Positions 34,907-43,771 of a stretch of DNA of 64,000 nucleotides are shown here, one piece after another. Below the pieces are notes generated by a model. It searched no databases. It worked only from the letters and a program-made list of their open reading frames with translations, and was not told the origin of the DNA. Origin of the DNA: Streptomyces cinnamoneus (GTDB lineage: Bacteria > Actinomycetota > Actinomycetes > Streptomycetales > Streptomycetaceae); the NCBI RefSeq assembly GCF_014650495.1, contig NZ_BMVB01000007.1, forward strand, positions 1 to 64,000. The letters are read 5' to 3'. The position numbers and the translations under genes are program-made. Each line of letters starts with the position of its first letter. Within the stretch, counting starts at the first letter, position 1.

Positions 34907-36100
34907 TCACGGCTGGGGCGTCGCGGCGTCGCCACCGCTCGCCGGCCCGGCGGCGGCCGTGGTGCTTCCGGTCGGCCCGTCGTCGATCAGCCCTGCCCGG
35001 GAGGCCAGGATCCCGGCCTGGAAACGGCTTTCGGCGCCCAGCGTCTCCATGATGTCGGCGATGTGGCGGCGGGTGGTGCGCAGGGACATCCCCAGTCTGC
35101 GGCCGATGGACTCGTCCTTCAGGCCGGCTGCGAGCAGCCGGATGATCGTGAGGTCGACCTCCTTGGCGACGCGTTCGAGCCCGTCCTGGCCGGCCTCGGA
35201 GAAGAGCGTGGCGTGGGTCCAGGTCTGTTCGAATATCTCGCAGAGGTAGGCGACGACGGACGGGTCGCGGATGGCGACGGCTCCCCAGCTGCCGAGGTGA
35301 TCGGGGATGAAGGCCAGTTCGCGGTCGAAGATGATGATCCGGCCGAACAGCTCGTGTGCGGTGCGGTATTCGGCTCCCAGCGCCGAGGCCGCGGCGACGT
35401 ACGCCTGGCTGGGCCCGTTGAAACGGGCGGTGTGGTGGTAGAGCGTGCGGATCCGGATGCCGCGCTCCAGCAGGGCGGTGTCGCGGGCGAGGGCCTCCGT
35501 CATGGCCTCGGGGTCGCGGGTGCCGCCGGGCTGGCTGGTCATCATCTCCGTGCGGCACTCGGCGGAGGCACGGTTGAGTGCGGCGCGGACCTCCTCCAGA
35601 CTGGGGATGACCTCCAGCGAGCACGGGGAGGCTTCGGCGCGGCCGCGCAGGAAGCGTTCTCTGAGCCGTTCGAAGTCGTCGCGCACGCGCTGGAGCCTGA
35701 GTTGGCTCTCGTGGATCGACTCCTGTAAGGGGGCGGTGAGCGCGGTGACGACGGCATCGGGGTCGACGGCGCGGGCCGGGGCCGGGCGGCCGGGGTTCGC
35801 TCCGGCTACGGGCTCGGGGACGACCAGCCGGAGGGCGATCAGCCGGTCGAGCGCCGCGCGGCCGGCCTCCGGGGCGATGCCGAGGTCGGCGGCGGCCCGC
35901 GAGGGGTCGGCGCTCTGGTGGTCGAGGACCCAGCCGTAGACGGCGGTCTCGTCCTCGCCGAGCGGAACGGGCGGTGCGGGCGGGACAGGCGGGGCGGGTG
36001 GGGCCGGTGGGTCGGTCTGCAGGGGGGCCGTGGGGCCCGCCGCGGGGCCCGTCGAGGGTGCCGATGAGGGCTCAGAGGCGCGATCGTCGCGTATGTCCAT
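34907..36100 (-). CDS. LuxR-type regulator with TrmB-like N-terminus
   Basis: A 397-residue regulator. The N-terminal ~50 residues are Pro/Ala-rich. Residues ~65-115 resemble a winged-helix TrmB-like domain (VYGWVLDHQSADPSRAAADL). A central domain carries FGRIIIFDRELAFIPDHLGSW, seen in TrmB/PLDc-like LuxR regulators of Streptomyces. The C-terminal ~65 residues are a LuxR/GerE HTH (IIRLLAAGLKDESIGRRLGM, then SLRTTRRHIADIMETLGA). The ATG at 36100 is favoured by AGGGG 6 bases upstream; ATG at 36106 is the alternative. Divergent from a stand-alone LuxR HTH gene. No receiver domain, so control is not by phosphorylation in cis. Confidence 0.85.
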   Translation of the reverse strand: MDIRDDRASEPSSAPSTGPAAGPTAPLQTDPPAPPAPPVPPAPPVPLGEDETAVYGWVLDHQSADPSRAAADLGIAPEAGRAALDRLIALRLVVPEPVAGANPGRPAPARAVDPDAVVTALTAPLQESIHESQLRLQRVRDDFERLRERFLRGRAEASPCSLEVIPSLEEVRAALNRASAECRTEMMTSQPGGTRDPEAMTEALARDTALLERGIRIRTLYHHTARFNGPSQAYVAAASALGAEYRTAHELFGRIIIFDRELAFIPDHLGSWGAVAIRDPSVVAYLCEIFEQTWTHATLFSEAGQDGLERVAKEVDLTIIRLLAAGLKDESIGRRLGMSLRTTRRHIADIMETLGAESRFQAGILASRAGLIDDGPTGSTTAAAGPASGGDAATPQP

Positions 36101-36311
36101 ACTCATCCCCTGCTCGCCTTGCTGCCAGGCAGCTTGGTGATCCGTTCCGTGCGTGGTGGCGGAACCGGGAATCCGGCAGGCTGGACCCGCCGGCCAAGCC
36201 CCCACCACGGGATGTCCCGGGCCCGAACCGCTGTGCGGATCTTAACGACGAATGCCCGTAATGCGGTGAACCGACGGAGCCCGCGCCCCCACAGGAAGGC
36301 GACACGACAGG

Positions 36312-36602
36312 ATGAATCAAGGGATTCCGCAACCCCTGGCGGTGCTCTCCGAGCGCGAGCTCGAAGTGCTCGGCCACCTCGCGGACGGCCACACCTACGC
36401 CGCGATCGCCCGCCGCATGGGCGTCAGCGCCCACACCGTCGACACCTACCTGCGCCGGATCCGCGGCAAGACGGGCATCCGCAACCGCACCCAGCTCGCC
36501 CTGCTCGCCGCCTCCTTCGGCCGCCCCCACGTGGCCGCTCCGGCCGCGTCGATGCCGCGCAGGGGCCCCTGGGTGCGGCGTACGGGTCCCGACATCACGT
36601 GA
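36312..36602 (+). CDS. Stand-alone LuxR-type HTH protein
   Basis: A 96-residue protein that is almost entirely a LuxR/GerE DNA-binding domain (LSERELEVLGHLADGHTYAA, then RMGVSAHTVDTYLRRIRGKTG). A basic tail follows. There is no receiver or ligand domain, so it may be constitutive, may heterodimerise, or may antagonise the divergent full-length LuxR regulator. The ribosome-binding site is weak (GGAAGG ~12 bases upstream). Directly followed by the DUF6875-like gene, 62 bases later. Confidence 0.85.
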   Translation: MNQGIPQPLAVLSERELEVLGHLADGHTYAAIARRMGVSAHTVDTYLRRIRGKTGIRNRTQLALLAASFGRPHVAAPAASMPRRGPWVRRTGPDIT

Positions 36603-36664
36603 CTTGAGGGGAATGGGCGAGGACGGAAGACTCTCTCGTACAAACCGTTCGAGAGGGGAACCGG

Positions 36665-37258
36665 ATGTCCTTCCCTTCCACCCGGGTCAACGCCTCCCGG
36701 GTCCTGGACGACCCCACGGCCCCCGCCTGGGCGGCGGAGACCGCCCGCTGGGCGCGCGACGAGCTGGGCACCCCCGTCCCGGCCCTCGGCAGGCCCGGCA
36801 CGCTGTGCCCGTACATGCCCAGGGCGCTGCGGGAGGAGCGGGTCGAGCTCACCGAGTGCGGGCTGCCGGGCGTCTGTGCCGCGGACCTGGTGACGCACCT
36901 GCGCGGCTCGGCACGGGAGTTCGCCGAGGAGGCCGGCCGCCTGCCCCCCGCGCAGGCGCTGCTGAGCTGTCGGATCGTGGTGTACACGGCGCTGGCCGTA
37001 CCGGACCGCGTCCTGACCGAGGTACGCCGCCGGGTGAAGCCGGACCTCCTGGCACAGGGCCTGACGACCGGCGAGTTCTTCCCCGAGAACAACGACAGGA
37101 GCGTCCGCAACGCCACCGTACCCATCGCCCGTTCACCCTGGCCGGCCCTGGTGCTGCGCCACTCCACCCCGCACGACCGCATCTTCCTGACCGACCGGCC
37201 GGACCTCTACCGGGTCTTCCGCGAAGCGGGCCCGGGGATCACCGCTACCGCAGCCTGA
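36665..37258 (+). CDS. DUF6875-like hypothetical protein
   Basis: A 197-residue protein of unknown function. Features: a Cys-Pro-Tyr motif in GTLCPYMPRALREERVEL, a second Cys in VCAADLV, and a C-terminal FLTDRPDLYRVFREAG. These resemble the DUF6875 family found next to natural-product and regulatory genes in Streptomyces; that name is from memory. No signal peptide or membrane helix. The ATG has GAGAGGGGAACC upstream. Lies between a LuxR HTH gene and a small secreted peptide on the same strand. Confidence 0.7.
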   Translation: MSFPSTRVNASRVLDDPTAPAWAAETARWARDELGTPVPALGRPGTLCPYMPRALREERVELTECGLPGVCAADLVTHLRGSAREFAEEAGRLPPAQALLSCRIVVYTALAVPDRVLTEVRRRVKPDLLAQGLTTGEFFPENNDRSVRNATVPIARSPWPALVLRHSTPHDRIFLTDRPDLYRVFREAGPGITATAA

Positions 37259-37425
37259 AAACCCTGATAGGCCCAGTATTGCCCCGATTTATTCCCCATT
37301 CTCTTTCGTGCACGGCAGTTTGGTGACACGCGTGATCCCTGGCTGCCGGGCCGCACATCCCCGCATATTGGTCCTGTCGGCCGACACCGGCGCCCCTCCA
37401 CACCCCGCGATCTCAAGAGGACTCC

Positions 37426-37620
37426 ATGAAGCGCATCGCCGCCCTGGTCACCCTTCCGGTGGCCGCGGCCCTGCTCGCCCTGGCCGCCCCCGGCCTCACG
37501 GCCGACTCCACCCCCACGGCCACCGAGGCGAGCGCCTCCTCCCAGCATGTCGTTGTCACCCCCGTGCCGGCCCAGCGCTCCGGCACGAAGGGCACCAACG
37601 ACAGCAGCTGGGGCGGCTGA
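37426..37620 (+). CDS. Small secreted peptide precursor
   Basis: A 64-residue product with a clear Sec-type signal (MKRIAALVTLPVAAALLALA, cleavage probably near APGLTA). The mature part is ~38 residues: Thr/Ser-rich, ending TKGTNDSSWGG. The ATG is preceded by AAGAGGA. A hairpin follows 20 bases after the stop, so it is an independent short gene. The conserved-looking Ser-Trp-Gly-Gly end suggests a processed or recognised C-terminus. Function unknown; a signalling peptide linked to the upstream LuxR-type genes is conjecture. Confidence 0.75.
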   Translation: MKRIAALVTLPVAAALLALAAPGLTADSTPTATEASASSQHVVVTPVPAQRSGTKGTNDSSWGG

Positions 37621-37640
37621 ATCCCCCGCAGCCGCCCTCC

Positions 37641-37679
37641 CGAGCCCCCGGCCCGCCCCCCGTCGGCGCCGGGGGCTCG
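37641..37679 (+). terminator. Terminator after the small secreted peptide
   Basis: A perfect 12-bp stem (CGAGCCCCCGGC / GCCGGGGGCTCG) with a 15-base C-rich loop, 20 bases downstream of the peptide stop codon. Confidence 0.75.
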
Positions 37680-37831
37680 GTGCGTCCGAAGTCGGGCTCG
37701 GCCTCGACGCCGAGGTCATGCCGCAGGGTGACCCGCAGCAGGTGCACGCCGTCGGGCTGCGGGCCGCTGAACCAAGCCTTCGCCCGGCCGTATGACCTGT
37801 CCGGGTCGGGGCTGTTCGGAAGCCGCTTCAC
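37680..37831 (-). pseudogene. Orphan coding fragment downstream of tRNA-Arg
   Basis: On the minus strand a frame starting near a GTG at ~37831 reads VKRLPNSPDPDRSYGRAK, then WFSGPQPDGVHLLRVTL and RHDLGVEAEPDFGR. Third-position GC is about 90%, as in real genes here, and differs from the surrounding spacer. The frame has no convincing end: it runs into the terminator hairpin of the secreted-peptide gene on the other strand. It is either a very small gene or the remnant of a longer one, perhaps from an element once inserted at the tRNA. The family is not recognised. Confidence 0.4.
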
Positions 37832-37918
37832 TACGGAGCGCCTCAAGATCCCGTCCCCGCCTCGTCCGTGGCTCCCGACGCACGCCCGCTCCGAACGGCA
37901 TACGCCCGCACATACGCG

Positions 37919-37957
37919 AAGACCCCGTCTCAGCGTTTCCGCTGGTGACGGGGTCTT
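37919..37957 (-). terminator. tRNA-Arg terminator
   Basis: A perfect 10-bp stem (AAGACCCCGT / ACGGGGTCTT) begins 19 bases past the tRNA 3' end on the minus strand. The A/T pairs at the stem base give a short U-run in the transcript. Confidence 0.8.
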
Positions 37958-37975
37958 CGGGCACTTCCTGCGAAG

Positions 37976-38047
37976 TGCCCCCGGCAGGATTCGAACCTGC
38001 GCACACGGCTCCGGAGGCCGTTGCTCTATCCCCTGAGCTACGGGGGC
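37976..38047 (-). tRNA. tRNA-Arg (anticodon CCG)
   Basis: A 72-base tRNA with all four arms intact: 7-bp acceptor GCCCCCG/CGGGGGC with discriminator A, D-arm GCTC-AGGGGATA-GAGC, anticodon arm ACGGC-CTCCGGA-GCCGT (anticodon CCG, reading CGG), and T-arm GCAGG-TTCGAAT-CCTGC. CCA is not encoded, as is usual in Streptomyces. It is divergent from the response-regulator gene and near the ArgS-like gene nrtL. Confidence 0.97.
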
Positions 38048-38201
38048 GTGTCGTCCGCTCGTTCGCGGCGACGGAAAGAACATTACCAGCTCCCGGGGGG
38101 TGTGCGGCAACGGTGATCGAAAACGGGGTCGTGGTCGCCCGGGCGGGGTGGAAGTGGGGAAAAGCCGGACGCGGGAAGGGGGGCGCGCCTACTCTCGGGG
38201 T

Positions 38202-38621
38202 GTGCCTGGCTTGTCCGGCCGGGTCCTTGTTGTGGACGACAACAGGGTCATCCGGCAGTTGATCAGGGTCAACCTTGAGCTCGAAGGCTTCGAGGTCGTG
38301 ACCGCGGCCGATGGTGCCGAGTGCCTGGAGATCGTGCACCGGGTGCGTCCCGATGTGGTGACCCTGGACGTCGTGATGCCCCGGCTCGACGGGCTGAACA
38401 CGGCCGCCCGGCTGCGGGCCGACGCGCGGACCAGGGACATCCCGATCGCGATCATCAGCGCCTGCACGCAGCCCGAGGCCGAGAGCGGATGGTCCGCGGG
38501 GGTGGACGCCTTCCTGGCCAAGCCCTTCGAGCCGGCCGAGATGGTCCGGCTGGTGCGCAGGCTCATGCCGGGAGCCGTGGCGCCGGGGGACGCGGAGCCG
38601 GTGGTCCGTCCCGCAGGGTGA
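38202..38621 (+). CDS. Single-domain response regulator
   Basis: A 139-residue CheY-like receiver with no output domain. Acidic pair VVDDNR at the start, phospho-acceptor Asp in VTLDVVMPRLDGL, Thr/Ser position in AIISACTQ (Ser in place of the usual Thr), and Lys in FLAKPFEPAEM. The GTG giving VPGLSGRVLVVDDN is preferred because it immediately precedes the first strand; an upstream extension would be Arg/Gly-rich and unlikely. Not next to a kinase gene, so its partner is elsewhere. Same strand as nrtL, 44 bases upstream of it. Confidence 0.88.
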   Translation: MPGLSGRVLVVDDNRVIRQLIRVNLELEGFEVVTAADGAECLEIVHRVRPDVVTLDVVMPRLDGLNTAARLRADARTRDIPIAIISACTQPEAESGWSAGVDAFLAKPFEPAEMVRLVRRLMPGAVAPGDAEPVVRPAG

Positions 38622-38665
38622 AACCTGTTCGCGGAAGGGACCCCCCTCTCCCCTAGGCTTGCCTT

Positions 38666-39484
38666 GTGACCCCCGCCGATCTCTCCCGCACCGTGTTGCA
38701 CACCGTGCGCTGCGCCGTCGAGGCCGACGAGCTGCGCGCCACGGTGCCGGCGCGGGTGAGCGTGCGGGTGCCGCCCCGGCCGGGGTGCGGGGACTACGCC
38801 ACCAACGTCGCGCTGCAGCTCGCCAAGGAGAGCGGACGGCCCGCCCGGGAGATCGCCGAGCTGCTGCGGGGGCGGCTGGCCGGCCGGCCCGGTATCGCCC
38901 GCGTCGAGGTCGCCGAGCCCGGCTTCCTCAACATCACCCTCGACACCGCCTCCCGCGGCGACGTCGTCCGCGAGCTCCTCGCCGCGGACCTCGCCGGCGA
39001 GCCCCTCCCGCTGCAGCCCCCCGCCGCCCTCCTCGCCCGGCTCGGTTCCGATGCCGCGCGCTGGAGCCTGACGTGCCCCCCGGGCCTCGACCGCGACCTG
39101 CTGCTCGTCCAGCGGGAGACCAACCCCCTCTTCCGCGTCCGGTACGCCCACGCCCGTAGCCGGGCGCTGCTGCGCAACGCCGGGGACCTGGGCTTCGCGT
39201 CCGAAGCCGGCGACGTCCGCGACGAGAGCGCCGCACCGCTGCTCGCCGCCCTCGGCGACCACGCCCGGGTGAGCTCCACGCGCGCCCCCGAGCGAGTAGC
39301 CCGGCATCTGGAGCGGGTCGCCGACGCCTTCCTCCGGTGGCAGGCCGACCGTCCCACGCTGCCCCGGGGGGACGAGAAACCCTCGGTCGTCCACCGCGCC
39401 CGCCTGGCCCTCGCCGAGGCCACGGGCACGGTGCTCGCCGACGGCCTGCACCAGCTCGGCATCACCGCACCCGCACATCTGTAA
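38666..39484 (+). CDS. nrtL: ArgS-related anticodon-binding protein NrtL
   Basis: A 272-residue protein made of the two tRNA-binding ends of arginyl-tRNA synthetase without its catalytic Rossmann core: an N-terminal ArgS additional domain ([28 protein letters not shown], in two blocks, then FLNITLD) and a C-terminal DALR-type anticodon-binding domain ([16 protein letters not shown], then [18 protein letters not shown]). HIGH and KMSKS motifs are absent, so it cannot charge tRNA. Start is GTG. Followed 17 bases later by lysA; a tRNA-Arg gene lies ~620 bases upstream on the opposite strand. The family name is recalled from Streptomyces annotation; the function is not known. Confidence 0.88.
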   Translation: MTPADLSRTVLHTVRCAVEADELRATVPARVSVRVPPRPGCGDYATNVALQLAKESGRPAREIAELLRGRLAGRPGIARVEVAEPGFLNITLDTASRGDVVRELLAADLAGEPLPLQPPAALLARLGSDAARWSLTCPPGLDRDLLLVQRETNPLFRVRYAHARSRALLRNAGDLGFASEAGDVRDESAAPLLAALGDHARVSSTRAPERVARHLERVADAFLRWQADRPTLPRGDEKPSVVHRARLALAEATGTVLADGLHQLGITAPAHL

Positions 39485-39501
39485 AAAAGGGGATCGCCAC
39501 C

Positions 39502-40893
39502 ATGAGCCGCTCCGCCCACCCCGCCGGGCCCCGTTACGCCGACGTCCTTCCCGAGGGTCATTACACCGCGCCGCCCGCCGACCTCAACGCGCTCGACGCC
39601 CGCGTGTGGTCCCGGACCGTCGCCCGCGACGCCGCGGGCGTCGTCACCGTCGGCGGGATCGACGTCAAGCAGCTGGCCGAGGAGTTCGGCACGCCCGCCT
39701 ACTTCCTCGACGAGGACGACTTCCGGGCGCGGTGCCGTGCCTGGCGGGACGCCTTCGGGCCCGACGCCGACGTCTTCTACGCGGGGAAGGCGTTCCTCTC
39801 CCGCGCCGTCGTGCGCTGGCTGCACGAGGAGGGGCTCAACCTCGACGTCTGCTCCGGCGGCGAGCTCGCCACCGCGCTGGCCGCCGGCATGCCCGCCGAG
39901 CGCATCGCGCTGCACGGCAACAACAAGTCGGCCGAGGAGATCACCCGGGCCGTCGAGGCCGGCGTCGGGCGCATCGTGCTCGACTCCTTCCAGGAGATCG
40001 TGCGCGTCGCGCACATCGCCGAGCGGCTCGGCACGCGCCAGCGCGTGCAGATCCGGGTGACGGTCGGTGTCGAGGCGCACACGCACGAGTTCATCGCCAC
40101 CGCCCACGAGGACCAGAAGTTCGGCCTCCCGCTCGCCGGCGGGCAGGCGGCCGAGGCCGTGCGCCGGGCGCTCAAGCTCGACGCCCTGGAGCTCATCGGC
40201 ATCCACTCCCACATCGGCTCGCAGATCTTCGACACGTCCGGCTTCGAGGTCGCGGCCCACCGCGTCGTCAAGCTGCTCGCCGAGGTCCGCGACGAGCACG
40301 GCGTCGAGCTGCCCGAGATCGACCTGGGCGGCGGCCTCGGCATCGCGTACACCTCCGACGACGACCCGCGCGAGCCCCGCGAGATCGCCGTGGCCCTGCG
40401 CGACATCGTCACCCGCGAGTGCGCGGCCGCCGGGCTCGCCGTGCCGCGGATCTCCGTCGAGCCGGGCCGGGCGATCGTCGGCCCCACCGCGTTCACGCTG
40501 TACGAGGTGGGCACGATCAAGGAGCTCCCGGGGCTGCGGACGTACGTCAGCGTCGACGGCGGCATGTCCGACAACATCCGTACCGCGCTCTACGACGCCG
40601 AGTACTCCGTCGCGCTGGTCTCCCGCACCTCCACCGCCGAGCCGATGCTCTCCCGCGTCGTCGGCAAGCACTGCGAGTCCGGCGACATCGTCGTGCGCGA
40701 CGCCTTCCTGCCCGCCGACGTGGCGCCCGGCGACCTGCTCGCCGTCCCGGCCACCGGCGCGTACTGCCGCTCGATGGCGAGCAACTACAACCACGCCCTG
40801 AGGCCCCCGGTGGTGGCCGTGCGGGACGGCGAGGCGCGGGTGATCGTCCGGCGCGAGACGGAGGAGGACCTGCTCCGTCTCGACGTCGGCTGA
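39502..40893 (+). CDS. lysA: Diaminopimelate decarboxylase
   Basis: A 463-residue PLP enzyme that decarboxylates meso-diaminopimelate to L-lysine, the last step of lysine synthesis. Alanine-racemase-like barrel with PLP Lys about residue 96 in [11 protein letters not shown], the HIGSQIFD phosphate/substrate strand, the glycine loop [12 protein letters not shown], and C-terminal residues [14 protein letters not shown] and [14 protein letters not shown] that complete the site. ATG start after AAAAAAGGGG. Co-transcribed with nrtL and ends in a clean hairpin before hom. Confidence 0.97.
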   Translation: MSRSAHPAGPRYADVLPEGHYTAPPADLNALDARVWSRTVARDAAGVVTVGGIDVKQLAEEFGTPAYFLDEDDFRARCRAWRDAFGPDADVFYAGKAFLSRAVVRWLHEEGLNLDVCSGGELATALAAGMPAERIALHGNNKSAEEITRAVEAGVGRIVLDSFQEIVRVAHIAERLGTRQRVQIRVTVGVEAHTHEFIATAHEDQKFGLPLAGGQAAEAVRRALKLDALELIGIHSHIGSQIFDTSGFEVAAHRVVKLLAEVRDEHGVELPEIDLGGGLGIAYTSDDDPREPREIAVALRDIVTRECAAAGLAVPRISVEPGRAIVGPTAFTLYEVGTIKELPGLRTYVSVDGGMSDNIRTALYDAEYSVALVSRTSTAEPMLSRVVGKHCESGDIVVRDAFLPADVAPGDLLAVPATGAYCRSMASNYNHALRPPVVAVRDGEARVIVRRETEEDLLRLDVG

Positions 40894-40930
40894 GACGTCG
40901 GCTGAGGGGCCGACGGCTCCGGCTGAAAGA

Positions 40931-40955
40931 TCCCGGCGGAAGGACTCCGCCGGGA
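40931..40955 (+). terminator. lysA terminator
   Basis: A perfect 10-bp stem (TCCCGGCGGA / TCCGCCGGGA) with a 5-base loop, 37 bases after the lysA stop and upstream of the hom promoter region. Confidence 0.75.
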
Positions 40956-41065
40956 CATGCTGAGGAAAACAGACATACCCATCTCGGATACTGGACCGGG
41001 GGAGGGATCCCCCATCCAGTGAGTGAGACTGGTATCTACCAAAGATGTGCGAGAAACGAGGTCGG

Positions 41066-42358
41066 ATGATGCGTACGCGTCCGCTGAAGGTGGCGCTGCT
41101 GGGCTGTGGAGTGGTCGGCTCTGAGGTGGCGCGCATCATGACGACGCACGCGGACGACCTCGCGCAGCGCGTCGGGGCGCCCGTGGAGCTCGCCGGGATC
41201 GCCGTGCGCCGCACCGGCCGGGTGCGTGCCGGGGTGCCGGAGGAGCTGATCACCACCGATGCCACCGCGCTGGTCAAACGCGGCGACATCGACGTCGTCG
41301 TCGAGGTCATCGGCGGCATCGAGCCCGCCCGCACCCTGATCACCACGGCCTTTGAGCACGGTGCCGGCGTGGTCTCCGCGAACAAGGCGCTGCTCGCCCA
41401 GGACGGCGCCGCCCTGCACGCCGCCGCCGAGCGGCACGGCGCGGACCTCTACTACGAGGCCGCCGTGGCCGGTGCCATCCCGCTGGTCCGGCCGCTGCGC
41501 GAGTCCCTGGCCGGCGACAAGGTCAACCGCGTGCTGGGCATCGTCAACGGCACGACCAACTTCATCCTCGACCGCATGGACTCCAGCGGCGCCGGCTACT
41601 CCGAGGCGCTCGACGAGGCCACGGCGCTCGGCTACGCCGAGGCCGACCCGACGGCCGACGTGGAGGGCTTCGACGCCGCGGCCAAGGCCGCCATCCTCGC
41701 CGGGATCGCCTTCCACACCCGCGTGCGCCTCGACGACGTCTACCGCGAGGGCATGACGGAGGTCACCGCGTCGGACTTCGCTTCGGCGAAGGAGATGGGC
41801 TGCACCATCAAGCTCCTGGCGATCTGCGAGCGGGCCGCCGACGGGCAGTCCGTCACCGCCCGCGTGCACCCGGCGATGATTCCGCTCAGCCACCCGCTGG
41901 CGTCGGTGCGCGAGGCGTACAACGCGGTGTTCGTCGAGGCCGAGGCAGCCGGGCAGCTGATGTTCTACGGCCCGGGCGCGGGCGGCTCGCCGACCGCCTC
42001 CGCGGTCCTCGGCGACCTCGTGGCCGTCTGCCGCAACAAGCTCGCCGAGTCCACCGGCCCGGGCGAATCCGCCTACACGCGGCTGCCGGTGAGCCCGATG
42101 GGCGACGTGGTGACGCGCTATCACATCAGCCTGGACGTGGCCGACAAGCCCGGTGTGCTCGCGCAGGTCGCCACCGTCTTCGCCGAGCACGGGGTGTCCA
42201 TCGACACGGTCCGCCAGCAGGGCAAGGACGGCGAGGCGTCCCTCGTCGTGGTCACCCACCGGGCCGCCGACGCCGCGCTGTCCGCGACGGTCGAGGCGCT
42301 GCGCAAGCTGGAGACCGTCCGTGGCGTGGCCAGCATCATGCGGGTCGAGGGCGAGTAG
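41066..42358 (+). CDS. hom: Homoserine dehydrogenase
   Basis: A 430-residue enzyme reducing aspartate semialdehyde to homoserine, the branch-point step to threonine and methionine. N-terminal NAD(P) fold [17 protein letters not shown]; catalytic domain with [16 protein letters not shown] and [14 protein letters not shown]-terminal ACT domain ([20 protein letters not shown]) that in this family mediates threonine feedback. Start: the first of two adjacent ATGs is used; GAGG lies 4 and 7 bases upstream of them. The thrC gene follows after 31 bases, giving a hom-thrC unit. Confidence 0.97.
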   Translation: MMRTRPLKVALLGCGVVGSEVARIMTTHADDLAQRVGAPVELAGIAVRRTGRVRAGVPEELITTDATALVKRGDIDVVVEVIGGIEPARTLITTAFEHGAGVVSANKALLAQDGAALHAAAERHGADLYYEAAVAGAIPLVRPLRESLAGDKVNRVLGIVNGTTNFILDRMDSSGAGYSEALDEATALGYAEADPTADVEGFDAAAKAAILAGIAFHTRVRLDDVYREGMTEVTASDFASAKEMGCTIKLLAICERAADGQSVTARVHPAMIPLSHPLASVREAYNAVFVEAEAAGQLMFYGPGAGGSPTASAVLGDLVAVCRNKLAESTGPGESAYTRLPVSPMGDVVTRYHISLDVADKPGVLAQVATVFAEHGVSIDTVRQQGKDGEASLVVVTHRAADAALSATVEALRKLETVRGVASIMRVEGE

Positions 42359-42389
42359 GGCACCGGGATCTAAGGGGATTACGAAAGCT

Positions 42390-43481
42390 ATGTCTGCCAA
42401 CACCAACCGCCCCGGCGGCGCCCGTACCCACCAGTGGCGCGGCATCATCGAGGAGTACCGCGACCGTCTTCCGGTCACGGCCGACACGCCGGTCGTCACC
42501 CTCCGCGAGGGCGGCACCCCGCTCGTCCCGGCGCAGGTGCTCTCCGAGCGCACGGGCTGCGAGGTCCACCTCAAGGTCGAGGGCGCCAACCCCACCGGGT
42601 CCTTCAAGGACCGCGGCATGACCATGGCCATCACCCGGGCGAAGGAAGAGGGAGCGCGCGCCGTCATCTGCGCCTCCACGGGCAACACCTCCGCCTCCGC
42701 CGCGGCCTACGCGGTGCGGGCCGGCATGGTCTGTGCCGTCCTGGTGCCGCAGGGCAAGATCGCGCTCGGCAAGATGGGCCAGGCCCTCGTCCACGGCGCC
42801 CGCATCCTCCAGGTCGACGGCAACTTCGACGACTGCCTGGACCTGGCCCGCTCCCTGTCGGACAACTATCCGGTGGCGCTGGTCAATTCGGTCAACCCGG
42901 TGCGTATCGAAGGCCAGAAGACCGCCGCGTTCGAGATCGTGGACGCCCTCGGCGACGCGCCCGACATCCACGTCCTGCCGGTGGGCAACGCGGGCAACAT
43001 CACCGCCTACTGGAAGGGCTACCGGGAGTACGCGGCCGACGCCCTCGCCTCCCGCACCCCCCGCATGTGGGGATTCCAGGCTTCCGGTTCTGCGCCGATC
43101 GTGCGCGGGACGCCGGTGAAGGACCCGCACACCATCGCCACCGCGATCCGGATCGGCAACCCGGCCTCCTGGCAGTTCGCCGAGCAGGCCCGGGACGAGT
43201 CCGGCGGCCTCATCGACGAGGTGACCGACCGCCAGATCCTGGCCGCCTACCGCCTGTTGGCCTCGCAGGAGGGCGTCTTCGTCGAGCCGGCCTCGGCCGC
43301 GAGCGTCGCCGGTCTGCTCAAGGCCGCGGAGCAGGGCCTCGTCGACCCGGGCCAGCGCATCGTCTGCACGGTCACGGGCAACGGCCTCAAGGACCCGGAC
43401 TGGGCGGTGGCCGGTGCGCCCCAGCCCGTCACCGTGCCGGTGGACGCCGGCGCGGCCGCCGAGCACCTCGGCCTGGCGTAA
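42390..43481 (+). CDS. thrC: Threonine synthase
   Basis: A 363-residue PLP enzyme converting O-phosphohomoserine to threonine. The PLP-binding Lys is residue 73 in [11 protein letters not shown]; the phosphate-binding loop is [14 protein letters not shown]; the C-terminal residues are [13 protein letters not shown]. Length matches the short actinobacterial class. ATG start with AAGGGGA upstream. It is coupled to hom, but thrB follows only after 290 bases that contain an inverted repeat. Confidence 0.97.
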   Translation: MSANTNRPGGARTHQWRGIIEEYRDRLPVTADTPVVTLREGGTPLVPAQVLSERTGCEVHLKVEGANPTGSFKDRGMTMAITRAKEEGARAVICASTGNTSASAAAYAVRAGMVCAVLVPQGKIALGKMGQALVHGARILQVDGNFDDCLDLARSLSDNYPVALVNSVNPVRIEGQKTAAFEIVDALGDAPDIHVLPVGNAGNITAYWKGYREYAADALASRTPRMWGFQASGSAPIVRGTPVKDPHTIATAIRIGNPASWQFAEQARDESGGLIDEVTDRQILAAYRLLASQEGVFVEPASAASVAGLLKAAEQGLVDPGQRIVCTVTGNGLKDPDWAVAGAPQPVTVPVDAGAAAEHLGLA

Positions 43482-43488
43482 CCACCCG

Positions 43489-43554
43489 GCGGGTTTGTCG
43501 GGGCCGGCAACGAAACGGCCGGGGAACACGGCCGAAAAGTGCCCCGACAACCCG
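43489..43554 (+). terminator. Long imperfect hairpin between thrC and thrB
   Basis: CGGGTTTGTCGGGGC near 43490 pairs with GCCCCGACAACCCG near 43541, with one bulged T, and encloses a smaller CCGGC...GGCCGG hairpin. It starts within ten bases of the thrC stop. It may be a terminator, or a partial one that lowers thrB expression relative to hom-thrC. Confidence 0.6.
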
Positions 43555-43771
43555 CTCACCAGGGCTTAAAGCCGACAAAGAAGCACAGGTGATGGCGCGA
43601 CACGCATCGTGCGCCTCCTGTGCGCCCTATGTCGCCACTGAACCTTCCTTCGATAGGCTGTGCTCACTCCGCCCCGTCGCTGACCGTGCCGCCCCCACGC
43701 GGCATCGCCGTCGCGGCCCTTGCGGATGTCGCACGCCCTGCCAAGGCCACACCAAGGAGAGTCATCGAGCG

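Noticed and set aside
37716..38339. Minus-strand frame covering the tRNA-Arg region as a gene
   Set aside because: It runs straight through the tRNA and its terminator; only the short segment downstream of them has gene-like codon bias, which is reported separately.
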